From GCA-2731375 sp964344935 (GTDB taxonomy: Bacteria > Pseudomonadota > Alphaproteobacteria > GCA-2731375), in NCBI GenBank assembly GCA_964344935.1, contig CAYFPL010000001.1, forward strand, positions 1,178,001-1,242,000: a stretch of 64,000 nucleotides of DNA. The letters run 5' to 3'. This document shows, one piece after another, positions 34,171 through 43,272 of this stretch. Each line of letters starts with the position of its first letter. The stretch's first letter is position 1. The notes under the pieces were generated by a model. It searched no databases. It saw only the letters and a program-made list of their open reading frames with translations, and was not told where the DNA came from. The translations under genes and the position numbers were made by a program.

Positions 34171-35331
34171 TCATGCGGCCAGGCGATCGATCAACTTATC
34201 CATGAAGGCGGTGCAAGCCTCCACTTGGGATAATTCGATGTATTCATCGGGCCGATGGGCGACGGAGATGCTGCCCGGACCGCAGATCACCGAAGCGACG
34301 CCGCCTTGCTGGAAGATTCCGGCCTCGGTGCCATAGGATACGGCATAGGTCTGATTGCTGCCTGTGAGCGCCAGAACCAGGGTTTCCGCCGGCGAGCCGT
34401 CTTCCGGCACCAACGGGATGATTTCGCCGCGGACATCTATTTCGATATTCGCCTCTGGGTGCACCGCACGCATTTTCGGCAATACCCGCTCTTGGGCAAA
34501 GGCCTCGAAATCGGCCACGATGCCGGGGCCGTCCGCGCCCGGCAGGGTGCGGTACTCCCACCAGAAGGTGGTCTCCTTGGGAATAATGTTGCCGGCCGTC
34601 CCGCCCGTTATCGTGCCCACCTGGATTGTGGTGTAGGGCGGATCAAAGCGATCATTGAGGTCCGTTGTCTGCAATTCCTCCGCCTTGTCCCCTAAATACG
34701 CGACCAACCGCGCCGCGGCGATGATGGAATTGACGCCCTTGTGGGTTTCCGATGAATGCCCTTCCAGACCCGTGACTGTGGTGCGAATGGCGCAACAGCC
34801 CTTGTGGGCGTTCACCACCTTCATTTCCGTCGGTTCTCCCACAATCAAGGCTTGCGGGCGGACTGGCAGGCCCTGCAGGGGGCGGGATAAGTCCGGGGCG
34901 CCAAGACAGCCGACTTCTTCATCATAGGACAAGGCAAAGTGGATCGGCAGGGCCAGGCCGCGCGCAACCATATCAGGCACCTTGGCCAGGGCGATGGCGC
35001 AGAAACTCTTCATGTCCGACGTGCCGCGACCATAAAGCCGGCCGTCGCGCTCGGATATTTCGAACGGATCGGAAGACCAGTCCTGGCCGTCGACGGGTAC
35101 CACGTCCGTATGGCCCGAAAGCACGACGCCGCCGTCCACCTCGGGCCCGATGGTGGCAAACAGGTTTGCCTTGGCGCCGGTTTCATCCGGGATCAATGTG
35201 GACTCGACCCCATGACCCGTCAGATAGTCACGCACGAAATGAATGAGTCCGAGATTGGATTCCCGGCTGGTGGTATCGAATGCCACCAAACGTTCGATCA
35301 TCTCACGCGGTGAATATGTCTCCCCCGCCAT
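34171..35331 (-). CDS. argE: Acetylornithine deacetylase/ArgE-type M20 amidohydrolase
   Basis: A 386-residue M20 metallopeptidase-family protein. Zinc ligands appear in order: SGHTDVVPVDGQDW (His), YGRGTSDMKSF (Asp), SYDEEVGCLGA (catalytic Glu-Glu) and GEPTEMKVVNAHKG; GPGSISVAHRPDEYIE supplies the final His. This matches ArgE, which frees ornithine from N-acetylornithine, though related N-acyl amino acid deacylases share these motifs. It is not beside other arginine genes, so a salvage or catabolic deacylase is possible. Confidence 0.88.
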   Translation of the reverse strand: MAGETYSPREMIERLVAFDTTSRESNLGLIHFVRDYLTGHGVESTLIPDETGAKANLFATIGPEVDGGVVLSGHTDVVPVDGQDWSSDPFEISERDGRLYGRGTSDMKSFCAIALAKVPDMVARGLALPIHFALSYDEEVGCLGAPDLSRPLQGLPVRPQALIVGEPTEMKVVNAHKGCCAIRTTVTGLEGHSSETHKGVNSIIAAARLVAYLGDKAEELQTTDLNDRFDPPYTTIQVGTITGGTAGNIIPKETTFWWEYRTLPGADGPGIVADFEAFAQERVLPKMRAVHPEANIEIDVRGEIIPLVPEDGSPAETLVLALTGSNQTYAVSYGTEAGIFQQGGVASVICGPGSISVAHRPDEYIELSQVEACTAFMDKLIDRLAA

Positions 35332-35540
35332 CGGCGTCCCCCATGTTTCTTTGCGCGCAGAATAACGGCGGCGGGTGGGCCGGTCTACAAGACATCCGCG
35401 CCGTGGTCACAATAGTCGCGAATTTGCGACGTATTAGGCATAATACCTAGCTGCGGAACGGTTCATTCAGCCGTTTGCCCGTGTTCTTGTTGTTTGATCC
35501 GGTGCTTGATCGAGAGTCCCGGACAGCGTAGGTAGCGGCC

Positions 35541-36782
35541 ATGTCCTGGCAGGTGCGAAAGGCGGTTCTGCCCGTCATTTTGGTTATTGCGGCCATTGTC
35601 GGCGCCGTTGTGCTGGTAAGCACGCGGCCTACGGTGGCGCCCTCTGACAAGACCGAACAACCCTGGCTGGTGTCCGCTAAAGAAGTCCAGCTCGCCGATG
35701 TGCGGCCGGACCTGCGTCTCTATGGCGAAATTGTCGCCGGGCGCGAGGTTGAATTGCGCGCCTTGGTGGCCGGCGAGGTGATGGCCGTGGCGCCGGGCTT
35801 CGTCGAGGGCGGCAGCGTGCGCAAGGGCGAGATGGTCATTGCCATCGACGAGTTCGATTATCGGGCAAAGTTCGACGAGCTATCCGCCCAGATCAATGAA
35901 GCCCGCGCCCGATTGGAAGAAATCAGGGCCCGCAAGACGGCGTTTGAATTGGCCCTGAAACGGGACCAGGAGATGGTCGATCTGCTGCGCCGTGATCTCA
36001 AACGCGTGCAGGCGCTCTCGGGCAGGGGCACCGTATCCGACAAGCGGCTGGATACGGCGCAGATGGAGCTGACCCAGCAACAGAAGACCGCGGAAATGCG
36101 GCAGAGTGACCTGGCTGCGGAAATTGCTCATATCAAGCAGCAACAGGCGGTGATCAAACGCCTGGGCGTCGGGCTGCGCCGCGCCAAACGAGACTTGCAG
36201 CGGGTCCGCCTGGCCGCGCCGTTCGACGGCTTTCTGGCCGATGTTCAGGCCCAGATAGGCCGGCGTCTGGGCGCCAACGATAAGGTGGCGCGGTTGATCG
36301 ATGCCGACCGCCTTGAGGCCCGCGTAACCCTGACGGATCGGCAATATGGCCGTCTCGTTGCCGAAGGGGCTCTCGCCGGCCGTCCGGTGCAGATCACCTG
36401 GCAGGTCGGCGGCCAGGGATTTAATTTTGAAGGCCGGCTGGACCGCATCGGCGCCCGGATCGACAGCGCCAGCGGTGGTGTACAAGTCTTTGCCCGGCTG
36501 GACGGCGCCGATCTGAGTAAGCCCCTACGCCCCGGCGCTTTCGTCATCGTGACCATGCCGGACCGCGCCTATAAGGGTGTCGCCCGCATGCCTGAAAGCG
36601 CTCTTTACAATGGCGATACGGTCTACGTCATCAAGGACAAACGCCTGGAGAAACGCACCGTCGCCTTGGCCGCCCGCATCGGCAACGACGTTTTGCTGCA
36701 GGGTGAGTTGCAGCAGGGCGAACAGGTGGTGGTGACCCGGTTCGCCGAAATTGGCCCGGGGCAGATGGTGGAAATCCGCTAA
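35541..36782 (+). CDS. RND efflux periplasmic adaptor (membrane fusion protein)
   Basis: A 413-residue HlyD/AcrA-like adaptor. One N-terminal membrane anchor (about residues 8-28, VILVIAAIVGAVVLV) is followed by a lipoyl half-motif (EIVAGREVELRALVAGEVMAV), a long helical hairpin of about 100 residues, the second lipoyl half (VRLAAPFDGFLADVQAQIG) and beta-barrel domains. Adaptors couple an inner-membrane RND pump to an outer-membrane channel. Its TAA is immediately followed by the ATG of the RND gene, so they are one transcript. No TolC-like channel gene is in the window. Confidence 0.92.
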   Translation: MSWQVRKAVLPVILVIAAIVGAVVLVSTRPTVAPSDKTEQPWLVSAKEVQLADVRPDLRLYGEIVAGREVELRALVAGEVMAVAPGFVEGGSVRKGEMVIAIDEFDYRAKFDELSAQINEARARLEEIRARKTAFELALKRDQEMVDLLRRDLKRVQALSGRGTVSDKRLDTAQMELTQQQKTAEMRQSDLAAEIAHIKQQQAVIKRLGVGLRRAKRDLQRVRLAAPFDGFLADVQAQIGRRLGANDKVARLIDADRLEARVTLTDRQYGRLVAEGALAGRPVQITWQVGGQGFNFEGRLDRIGARIDSASGGVQVFARLDGADLSKPLRPGAFVIVTMPDRAYKGVARMPESALYNGDTVYVIKDKRLEKRTVALAARIGNDVLLQGELQQGEQVVVTRFAEIGPGQMVEIR

Positions 36783-39700
36783 ATGACCCCCGCCGATCTG
36801 GTCCGGCTGTTCGTCCGTCACCGCAACGCCGCCAACCTGTTGATGGTGCTCATGCTGGTCATGGGCGGGGTTTCCCTCTCCCGCCTGAACACCCAGTTCT
36901 TCCCGGACTTCGGTATCGACATGGTATCCATCACCGTTGCCTGGCCCGGCGCCAGCGCCGATGACGTGGAAGCCAACATCGTCACCGCCATCGAGCCCGA
37001 AGTCCGTTATTTAAACAACGTGGACAAGGTGATTTCGTTCGCCGTCGAGGGCGTCGCCACGATACTGGTGGAGTTCCACGCCGGCAGCGATATGCAGGCG
37101 GCCCGCGCTGATGTGGATGCCGCCGTGGCCCAGGTCACCACCCTGCCGGAGGATAGCGAAAGCCCCAAGATCAGCCGGGTCGCCCGCTATGACACCATCT
37201 CGCGCATCGCCCTATCAGGACCCTTCAGCGAGGCGGCATTGAAGGCCATCGCCAAGCGCATCCGCGAAGGGCTGCTGGCCCGGGGCGTGGACCAGGTATT
37301 GCTGTTCGGCGCCCGGGACGAAGAGATCTGGGTCGATATCGCGCCGCAAACCCTGCGCCGGCTCGATCTGACCCTTGACGATGTGGCCGACCGTATCCGC
37401 GTCCGCAGCCAGGATTTGCCCTCGGGCAACATCGAAGGCCAGGTGGAAAAACAGATCCGCAGCCTGGGCCTCAAGACCACGGCGACGGGCCTGGGCGAGA
37501 TGGAGGTCCGCGCCTTGCCAAATGGCGAAAAATTGCGTCTGCGGGATATTGCCGATGTGCGCGAGGCATTCGAGGCCGAGGCGCCCGAGGGCCGGTTCGA
37601 CCGGGACCAGGCTATCGAGCTGCACGTAAAGCGGGCCGTGGGCGCCGATGCCCTGGATATTTCACAGACCGTGGATGCCTATTTGGCCGAACTGCGCCAG
37701 ACCCTACCGCCGACCCTGAAGGTGGAGCATTACGACGTCCAGGCCGGTCTGATCCGGGAGCGCATCGCCATCCTGTTGAAAAACGGCCTTGGCGGATTGG
37801 TCCTGGTGCTGATTGTTCTGTTCGTCTTTCTGAACCTGCGTGTTGCTATCTGGGTCGCCGCCGGTATCCCGGTGGCGCTGATGGCCACGATGGGTGTCAT
37901 GCTGTTGACCGGGCAGTCCATCAACATGGTCAGTCTGTTCGCCCTGATCATGACCCTGGGCATCATTGTCGATGACGCCATCGTGGTGGGCGAACACAGT
38001 GCTTCACGACGGCGCCACGGCATGGACCCGCTACAGGCCGCAGAACAGGGCGCCTTGCGCATGCTCGCCCCCGTCGTCGCCTCTTCCATGACGACGGTCG
38101 CCGCCTTTCTGCCGTTGATCCTCATCGGCGGCATCATCGGCACGATCCTTGCCGCCATCCCGTTGGTTACGGTTTCAGTACTGCTCGCATCCCTGATGGA
38201 ATGCTTCCTGGTCCTGCCAGGTCATCTACGCGGCGCCCTGGCGGCGGGACGGGAGCGGGAGTCCAGGGCCAGGGTCTGGTTCAACCGCCATTTTGACAAT
38301 TTCAGGAGCGGACTTTACCGCCGGGTTCTGACAGCGGCCGTGGAATGGCGCTACATGACCCTGGCCGCCGCCCTGGCCGCCCTGATCCTGTCGCTTGGCA
38401 TCATCGCGGGCGGGCGGGTTGGATTTCAATTCTTCCCCTCGCCCGAGGGCGACGTGGTTTTCGGCAATGTGGTGATGTTGCCAGGCACGCCGCGGGAACA
38501 GACCGCGGCCATGGTGCGGGAGTTGGAACGGGCGGCCCATGCGGCGGCAAAAGAGGCGCAGGAATCCGTGGGCGGCAGCGGCGGTCTCATACAGTCAACC
38601 TTCGGCAAGCTGGGCGTATCGCAGGCACAGGAATTTCGCAGTGTCAGTGGCGACAAGTACGGCGGCCTCTATGTGGAACTGATCCCCTCCGATCACCGCC
38701 AGGTGCGCATGCCCGACTTTATCGAAGCCTGGCGGGCCAATATCGCCATGCGTCCTGGCGTGGAGCGCATCAATCTAAACGAACGCCGGGGCGGTCCGCC
38801 GGGCAAGGAAATCGACATCCGGCTCAAGGGCGGCGAGACCGAGGATTTGAAGGCTGCGGCGGAAGAGATCAAGGAACTGCTTGGCCGTTTCCCCGGCGTC
38901 AGCGATCTGGAGGACGACCTGCCCATCGGCAAGCAGGAGGTGATCCTGGAACTGACGCCGAGGGGCCGGGCCATGGGTTTCTCCACCGACAGTGTGGGCC
39001 GGCAGGTGCGCGCGGCCTTTCAAGGCACCATCGCCAAGCGCTTCCCCCGGGGCGACGAGGAAGTCACCGTCAAGGTGCAGTATGCCCGCGGCGCCATCAC
39101 CACCCAGGATCTGTTGAATTTGTACCTGCGCGGACCGTCGGGCGCGGAAGTGCCGCTGAGCGAAGTGGTCTCCATGCGCGAGAACGTGGGCTTCGCCCGT
39201 ATCAAGCGGGAAAACGGCCAGCGCGAGGTCGCCGTCACCGGCGAGTTGAATGAAGACAAGATCAAGGCCGGCAAGCTGATCACCGCATTGGAGGACGGCG
39301 ATCTCCCCGACATCGCCCGCAAATATGGCGTGGACTACAGTTTTGCGGGCCGGGCGGAGGAGCAGGCCCGGACCATGGCGGATATGAGACTGGGCGCCAT
39401 GGTCGGTATGGCCGCCATCTATGTCATCCTGGCCTGGGTCTTCGCCTCCTATACCCGCCCCATCGTGGTCATGGCGGTGATACCGTTCGGCGTGGTTGGC
39501 GCCGTGCTGGGACACCTATTGCTGGGCTTTGATCTCAGCCTGCTGACGTTGGTCGGGCTGTTGGGTCTGTCGGGCATCCTGGTCAACGATTCCATCATCC
39601 TGGTCTCTACCATCGACGAGCGCATTGCCGCCGGCGAAGAGACCATTGCCGCCATCATCGCCGGTAGTCAGGACCGCCTGCGCGCCGTGCTATTGACCTC

Positions 39701-40427
39701 GCTAACCACCATCGGCGGCCTAACGCCATTGCTGTTCGAAACCAGCCTGCAGGCGCAGTTCCTCATCCCCATGGCCATCACCATGATCTTTGGCCTGGCC
39801 GTGGCGACATTTCTGGTGCTGCTGGTCATTCCCGCCTTGATCGCCATTCAGATGGATGCGCACAACGGCCGGAAACGGCTGCTAGCCTGGTGGAACAGCC
39901 TTCCGGCACGTCGTGCGGCCTTCCTTCGCAATCCCTTCCGGCAAAGGCTGCGAAGCTATTTGGACCGTTTCGACGGCGCCATTTCTGGTATTGGCTTCTG
40001 GATCGCCGCCGTCACCATCACTGTGATGATCATCTCGCGCATATTCGAGATCGTGGCCCGCAAGGTGTTCGACTATGTCACCATCGTGCCCCAGTACATT
40101 GAATGGTCCATGTTCCTGCTGCTGGTCTTTTTCACGCTGGGATTCGGCTACGTACGAGGCGCTCATGTGCGCGTGGATATTATTCGCGACCGGCTGCGGG
40201 CGGTGACACGTGAACGCATCGAGCTGATCGGGTTCGTCCTTTTCATCATCCCCTTTGCCGCCATCATTCTGTATTTCGGCTACTCATATGCCCGGGAGAG
40301 TTTTGCAAGCGAATCCCTGGTGCGCGGCATTTTGAAAAGCTCCATGCCCATTGGTATCGGCCTGTTCCTCCTGGCTGCCATCACTGCGGCGGTGCGGACC
40401 CTGGCCAAGCGGCGCGGCGGGGACTAG
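36783..40427 (+). CDS. RND efflux permease fused to a TRAP small permease (DctQ) domain
   Basis: A 1,214-residue inner-membrane protein with two parts. Residues 1 to about 1024 are a full RND (HAE1/AcrB-like) pump: N-terminal helix with LNTQFFPDFGID, two large periplasmic loops, the TM4 proton-relay pair in GIIVDDAIVVGEH, and GILVNDSIILVST in the second half. After a basic linker (about 1025-1063), residues 1064-1214 are a DctQ domain: four helices, QYIEWSMFLLLVFFTLGFGY and the hallmark RGAHVRVDIIRDRLR. The frame is continuous through the junction, with no internal stop or frame change. RND pumps normally end near residue 1030-1050. A DctM gene follows 6 bases later, which is where DctM normally follows DctQ. 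I know of no described fusion of this kind. Confidence 0.92.
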   Translation: MTPADLVRLFVRHRNAANLLMVLMLVMGGVSLSRLNTQFFPDFGIDMVSITVAWPGASADDVEANIVTAIEPEVRYLNNVDKVISFAVEGVATILVEFHAGSDMQAARADVDAAVAQVTTLPEDSESPKISRVARYDTISRIALSGPFSEAALKAIAKRIREGLLARGVDQVLLFGARDEEIWVDIAPQTLRRLDLTLDDVADRIRVRSQDLPSGNIEGQVEKQIRSLGLKTTATGLGEMEVRALPNGEKLRLRDIADVREAFEAEAPEGRFDRDQAIELHVKRAVGADALDISQTVDAYLAELRQTLPPTLKVEHYDVQAGLIRERIAILLKNGLGGLVLVLIVLFVFLNLRVAIWVAAGIPVALMATMGVMLLTGQSINMVSLFALIMTLGIIVDDAIVVGEHSASRRRHGMDPLQAAEQGALRMLAPVVASSMTTVAAFLPLILIGGIIGTILAAIPLVTVSVLLASLMECFLVLPGHLRGALAAGRERESRARVWFNRHFDNFRSGLYRRVLTAAVEWRYMTLAAALAALILSLGIIAGGRVGFQFFPSPEGDVVFGNVVMLPGTPREQTAAMVRELERAAHAAAKEAQESVGGSGGLIQSTFGKLGVSQAQEFRSVSGDKYGGLYVELIPSDHRQVRMPDFIEAWRANIAMRPGVERINLNERRGGPPGKEIDIRLKGGETEDLKAAAEEIKELLGRFPGVSDLEDDLPIGKQEVILELTPRGRAMGFSTDSVGRQVRAAFQGTIAKRFPRGDEEVTVKVQYARGAITTQDLLNLYLRGPSGAEVPLSEVVSMRENVGFARIKRENGQREVAVTGELNEDKIKAGKLITALEDGDLPDIARKYGVDYSFAGRAEEQARTMADMRLGAMVGMAAIYVILAWVFASYTRPIVVMAVIPFGVVGAVLGHLLLGFDLSLLTLVGLLGLSGILVNDSIILVSTIDERIAAGEETIAAIIAGSQDRLRAVLLTSLTTIGGLTPLLFETSLQAQFLIPMAITMIFGLAVATFLVLLVIPALIAIQMDAHNGRKRLLAWWNSLPARRAAFLRNPFRQRLRSYLDRFDGAISGIGFWIAAVTITVMIISRIFEIVARKVFDYVTIVPQYIEWSMFLLLVFFTLGFGYVRGAHVRVDIIRDRLRAVTRERIELIGFVLFIIPFAAIILYFGYSYARESFASESLVRGILKSSMPIGIGLFLLAAITAAVRTLAKRRGGD

Positions 40428-40433
40428 GACACA

Positions 40434-41813
40434 ATGTTCGAGTTCGTCGAAGTTCTGCCCTACCTCATGCTGGGGTCCCTGGCCGTCCTAATTTTTTCCG
40501 GCTTGCCCGTGGCGGTGCTGTTGGCGGGCCTGGGCATTTTCTTCTGCCTGGTGGGCATCGCCCTGGGCGAGATGCAATGGATGGCGCTATTGAACGTACC
40601 GTTGCGCTTGTACGGCAGCATCAACGGCAGCCAAATCTACCCCACAGTACCCATGTTGTTGTTCATGGGCATGGCGTTGGAGAAAAGCGGCATTGCCCGC
40701 GATCTGTTGCTGTGCCTTCAGCATGTCTTCGGCCGCCTGCCCGCCGGCATGGCCATCGCGGTGACCCTGCTGGGTGTGCTGCTGGCGCCCACCGCCGGCG
40801 TGGTGGGCGCCTCCGTCGCCACCCTCGCCCTGATCGCCCTGCCTACCATGCTGGATCAGGGTTACCGGTCTTCACTGGCCAGCGGCGTGGTAGCGGCAGC
40901 AGGGACACTGGGTTTGATCCTGCCGCCGGCGATTATGCTGTTCTTCCTGGCCGGTATGCTGCGCACGCCGATCGGGCATATGTTCCTGGCCGCAATGTGG
41001 CCGGCCGGCATTCTAATCGGCCTATATCTCATCTATTACATCACCGCTGCGATGATCTCGCCGCCGAAGGCCGTAAAAGGCCACACCGAAGCCGATTGGA
41101 GCCTGGGCTGGTCGCGCCTGCAATGGTTCTGGTTTTACATACGCGGCTTGGTCATGCCGGCGGGTCTGATCTCCATGGTCCTGGGTTCGATCATCTTCGC
41201 CTGGGCGACGCCTTCACAATCCGGCGCGGTGGGGGCCGCGGGCGGCCTGATTTTGATGCTGTTGAACTCACGGCTCACATGGCCCCTGTTCCGTGAGGCC
41301 ATAGAAGGCACGGCGTTGATGACGGCCATGGTTTTCTTCGTTGTCATGTCGGCGAACGTGTTCTCCTACCCGTTCCGCTTTTTCAGCGGTGACGAGGTGG
41401 TCAGCGAAATGCTGCACGGCCTGGCTTTCGGTGATTGGGGCATGCTGCTGACCATCATCGGCATCATCTTCATCCTCGGTTTCTTCATCGACTGGATCGA
41501 GATCACCATCATCACCCTGCCCTTGTTCCTGCCTGTTCTGGCGGAACTGGATTTCACGGGCCATGTGGCCGACGGCACCGCCAAGGGCCTTTGGATCGCC
41601 ACCTTGATCGCCTTGACCTTACAGACATCGTTCCTGACGCCGCCGTTCGGCTTCGCGCTGTTCTTCCTGAAGGGCGCAGCACCGCCAGAGGTCAAGATCA
41701 CCGATATCTATCGCGGCATTATCCCCGTGGTGGGCGCCCAGGTTTTCGTCATCGGCCTGGTCATGGCCCTGCCCCTACTGGCCAACAAGCTGCCCAGTTT
41801 GGTGTTCGATTAG
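40434..41813 (+). CDS. dctM: TRAP transporter large permease (DctM), partner of the RND-DctQ fusion
   Basis: A 459-residue polytopic protein with DctM features: YPTVPMLLFMGMALEKSG, LLGVLLAPTAGVVGASVATL, GLILPPAIMLFFLAG, FILGFFIDWIEITIITLP and LQTSFLTPPFGFALFFLKG. It should form the ion-coupled channel with the DctQ domain of the preceding protein. It begins 6 bases after that gene. No DctP binding protein lies within this operon; the dctP at 22.4-23.5 kb belongs to another complete system. Its stop shares bases with the convergent trkH stop. Confidence 0.93.
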   Translation: MFEFVEVLPYLMLGSLAVLIFSGLPVAVLLAGLGIFFCLVGIALGEMQWMALLNVPLRLYGSINGSQIYPTVPMLLFMGMALEKSGIARDLLLCLQHVFGRLPAGMAIAVTLLGVLLAPTAGVVGASVATLALIALPTMLDQGYRSSLASGVVAAAGTLGLILPPAIMLFFLAGMLRTPIGHMFLAAMWPAGILIGLYLIYYITAAMISPPKAVKGHTEADWSLGWSRLQWFWFYIRGLVMPAGLISMVLGSIIFAWATPSQSGAVGAAGGLILMLLNSRLTWPLFREAIEGTALMTAMVFFVVMSANVFSYPFRFFSGDEVVSEMLHGLAFGDWGMLLTIIGIIFILGFFIDWIEITIITLPLFLPVLAELDFTGHVADGTAKGLWIATLIALTLQTSFLTPPFGFALFFLKGAAPPEVKITDIYRGIIPVVGAQVFVIGLVMALPLLANKLPSLVFD

Positions 41814-43258
41814 CTGCGCCAGAATGCCCGGGTAAAAAGAACCATTACGGTCAAGAGTTCCAGACGCCCCAAGAGCATACCGGCGGACAACAGCCACTTC
41901 GCCATATCGGGCAGGGGCGCGAATGTGCCCGAGGGGCCGATGATCTCGCCCAGGCCCGGGCCGACGTTTGCGATCGCCGTACCGGCGCCGGAAACTGCCG
42001 TTAGGAAATCCAGACCCATGAGGCTCAACAGCACCGCCATCACGGCAAAACTAAGGATGAAGAGGAAAAGAAAGCTCATCACCGAATCCATGACGGATTC
42101 GGGGATTGGCCGGCGGTTGAAGTTGGCGACGAAGACGCCGTGGGGCTGCAGCAGACGGCCCATCTGGCTTCTGGCGGCGGCATAGAGGACCTGAAAACGG
42201 AATACCTTGATGCCGCAGGAGGTGGAACCGGCGCAGCCGCCGATGAACATGACGAAAAAGAACATAACCACGGCCAAACCGCCCCATTGACCGTAGTCGT
42301 CAGTCGCATAGCCCGTGCCCGTCAGGATCGAGGTGACGTTGAAGGCGGTAAAGCGTATGGCTTCCGAGAACGCCAGATCCGAGCCGCCAATCCGATAAAG
42401 GGTCATGCCGGCGATGGCAACGGAAAGGATGGCCGCGAACCAACGCACTTGGCTGTCCCGCCACAGGGCCAGGGGCCGCCCCCGTATGACCTGGAAGTAG
42501 AGCAGGAAGGGAAGGCTGCCGATGATCATGAAGGCCACGGCCACATAATCGATCAAGGCGCTGTCGTATACACCGATGGACAGATCGGATGTGGAGAAAC
42601 CGCCGGTGGCAATGGTGGTCATGGCGTGAGCGGCGGCATCGAAAGCGGGCATGCCGGCAATCCAGTAACCAACCGCGCAAATGACCGATAGGCAGAGATA
42701 GATGATGCTGATGGTGCCCGCGATCTGGGCTGTGCGCGGCAGCACCTTCTCGGAGGCATCGGAGGATTCCATACGGAACAGCTGCATGCCGCCCACCTGC
42801 AACAGCGGCAGGATAGCCACGGCGGTGACGATGATGCCGATGCCCCCCATCCACTGCAGAAGCGCCCGCCAGATCAAGATGCCCGGCGGGGCGTATTCCA
42901 GTCCCGAGAGTACGGTGGAGCCGGTGGTGGTAATCCCGGACATGGCCTCGAAGAAGGCGTCGGTATAGCTGAGGTTGAGGTCAGCAAACACGAACGGTAA
43001 CGCGCCAAAAGTGGGGGTAGAAATCCAGACCGTCGTGGTCAGGATAAAGGCCTGGCGAAGCTGAATATTTTCGCCGCTGCCCCAGCAGGTGATGGTCAGG
43101 GCGGCGCCGACAAAGCCTGTCAGGAACGCCGCCGCCAGGAACACCTGCCAATCGGGATGACCCACCCGCGCATCCAGCAAGGCCGGCACCAACATGGCGA
43201 TGCCCAGGATCAACAGCAATACGCCGTTGACCAGGAAGACGACGCGATACTCGCCCAT
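41810..43258 (-). CDS. trkH: Trk-type potassium uptake protein TrkH
   Basis: A 482-residue membrane protein with four pore-loop repeats whose filter glycines are seen in GITTTGST, IATGGFST, LTGTGYAT and the last repeat around IANVGPGLG. Between the third and fourth pores GGCAGSTSCGIKVFR is the TrkH signature. It forms the K+ channel of the Trk system in the inner membrane; TrkA, the NAD-binding regulatory subunit, is not in the window. The ATG at 43258 starts MGEYRVVFLVNGVLLLILG, the first helix; the longer frame upstream overlaps the CoA-transferase gene and is not protein-like. Confidence 0.94.
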   Translation of the reverse strand: MGEYRVVFLVNGVLLLILGIAMLVPALLDARVGHPDWQVFLAAAFLTGFVGAALTITCWGSGENIQLRQAFILTTTVWISTPTFGALPFVFADLNLSYTDAFFEAMSGITTTGSTVLSGLEYAPPGILIWRALLQWMGGIGIIVTAVAILPLLQVGGMQLFRMESSDASEKVLPRTAQIAGTISIIYLCLSVICAVGYWIAGMPAFDAAAHAMTTIATGGFSTSDLSIGVYDSALIDYVAVAFMIIGSLPFLLYFQVIRGRPLALWRDSQVRWFAAILSVAIAGMTLYRIGGSDLAFSEAIRFTAFNVTSILTGTGYATDDYGQWGGLAVVMFFFVMFIGGCAGSTSCGIKVFRFQVLYAAARSQMGRLLQPHGVFVANFNRRPIPESVMDSVMSFLFLFILSFAVMAVLLSLMGLDFLTAVSGAGTAIANVGPGLGEIIGPSGTFAPLPDMAKWLLSAGMLLGRLELLTVMVLFTRAFWRS

Positions 43259-43272
43259 GGCCTGGAAGGGCC

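Noticed and set aside
39840..39975. The RND-DctQ junction as an assembly or frameshift artefact
   Set aside because: The frame is continuous through a basic linker with normal codon use, and the order DctQ-DctM with a 6-base gap is that of natural TRAP operons. An error removing a stop codon cannot be excluded from sequence alone, so it is listed as a refutation test.
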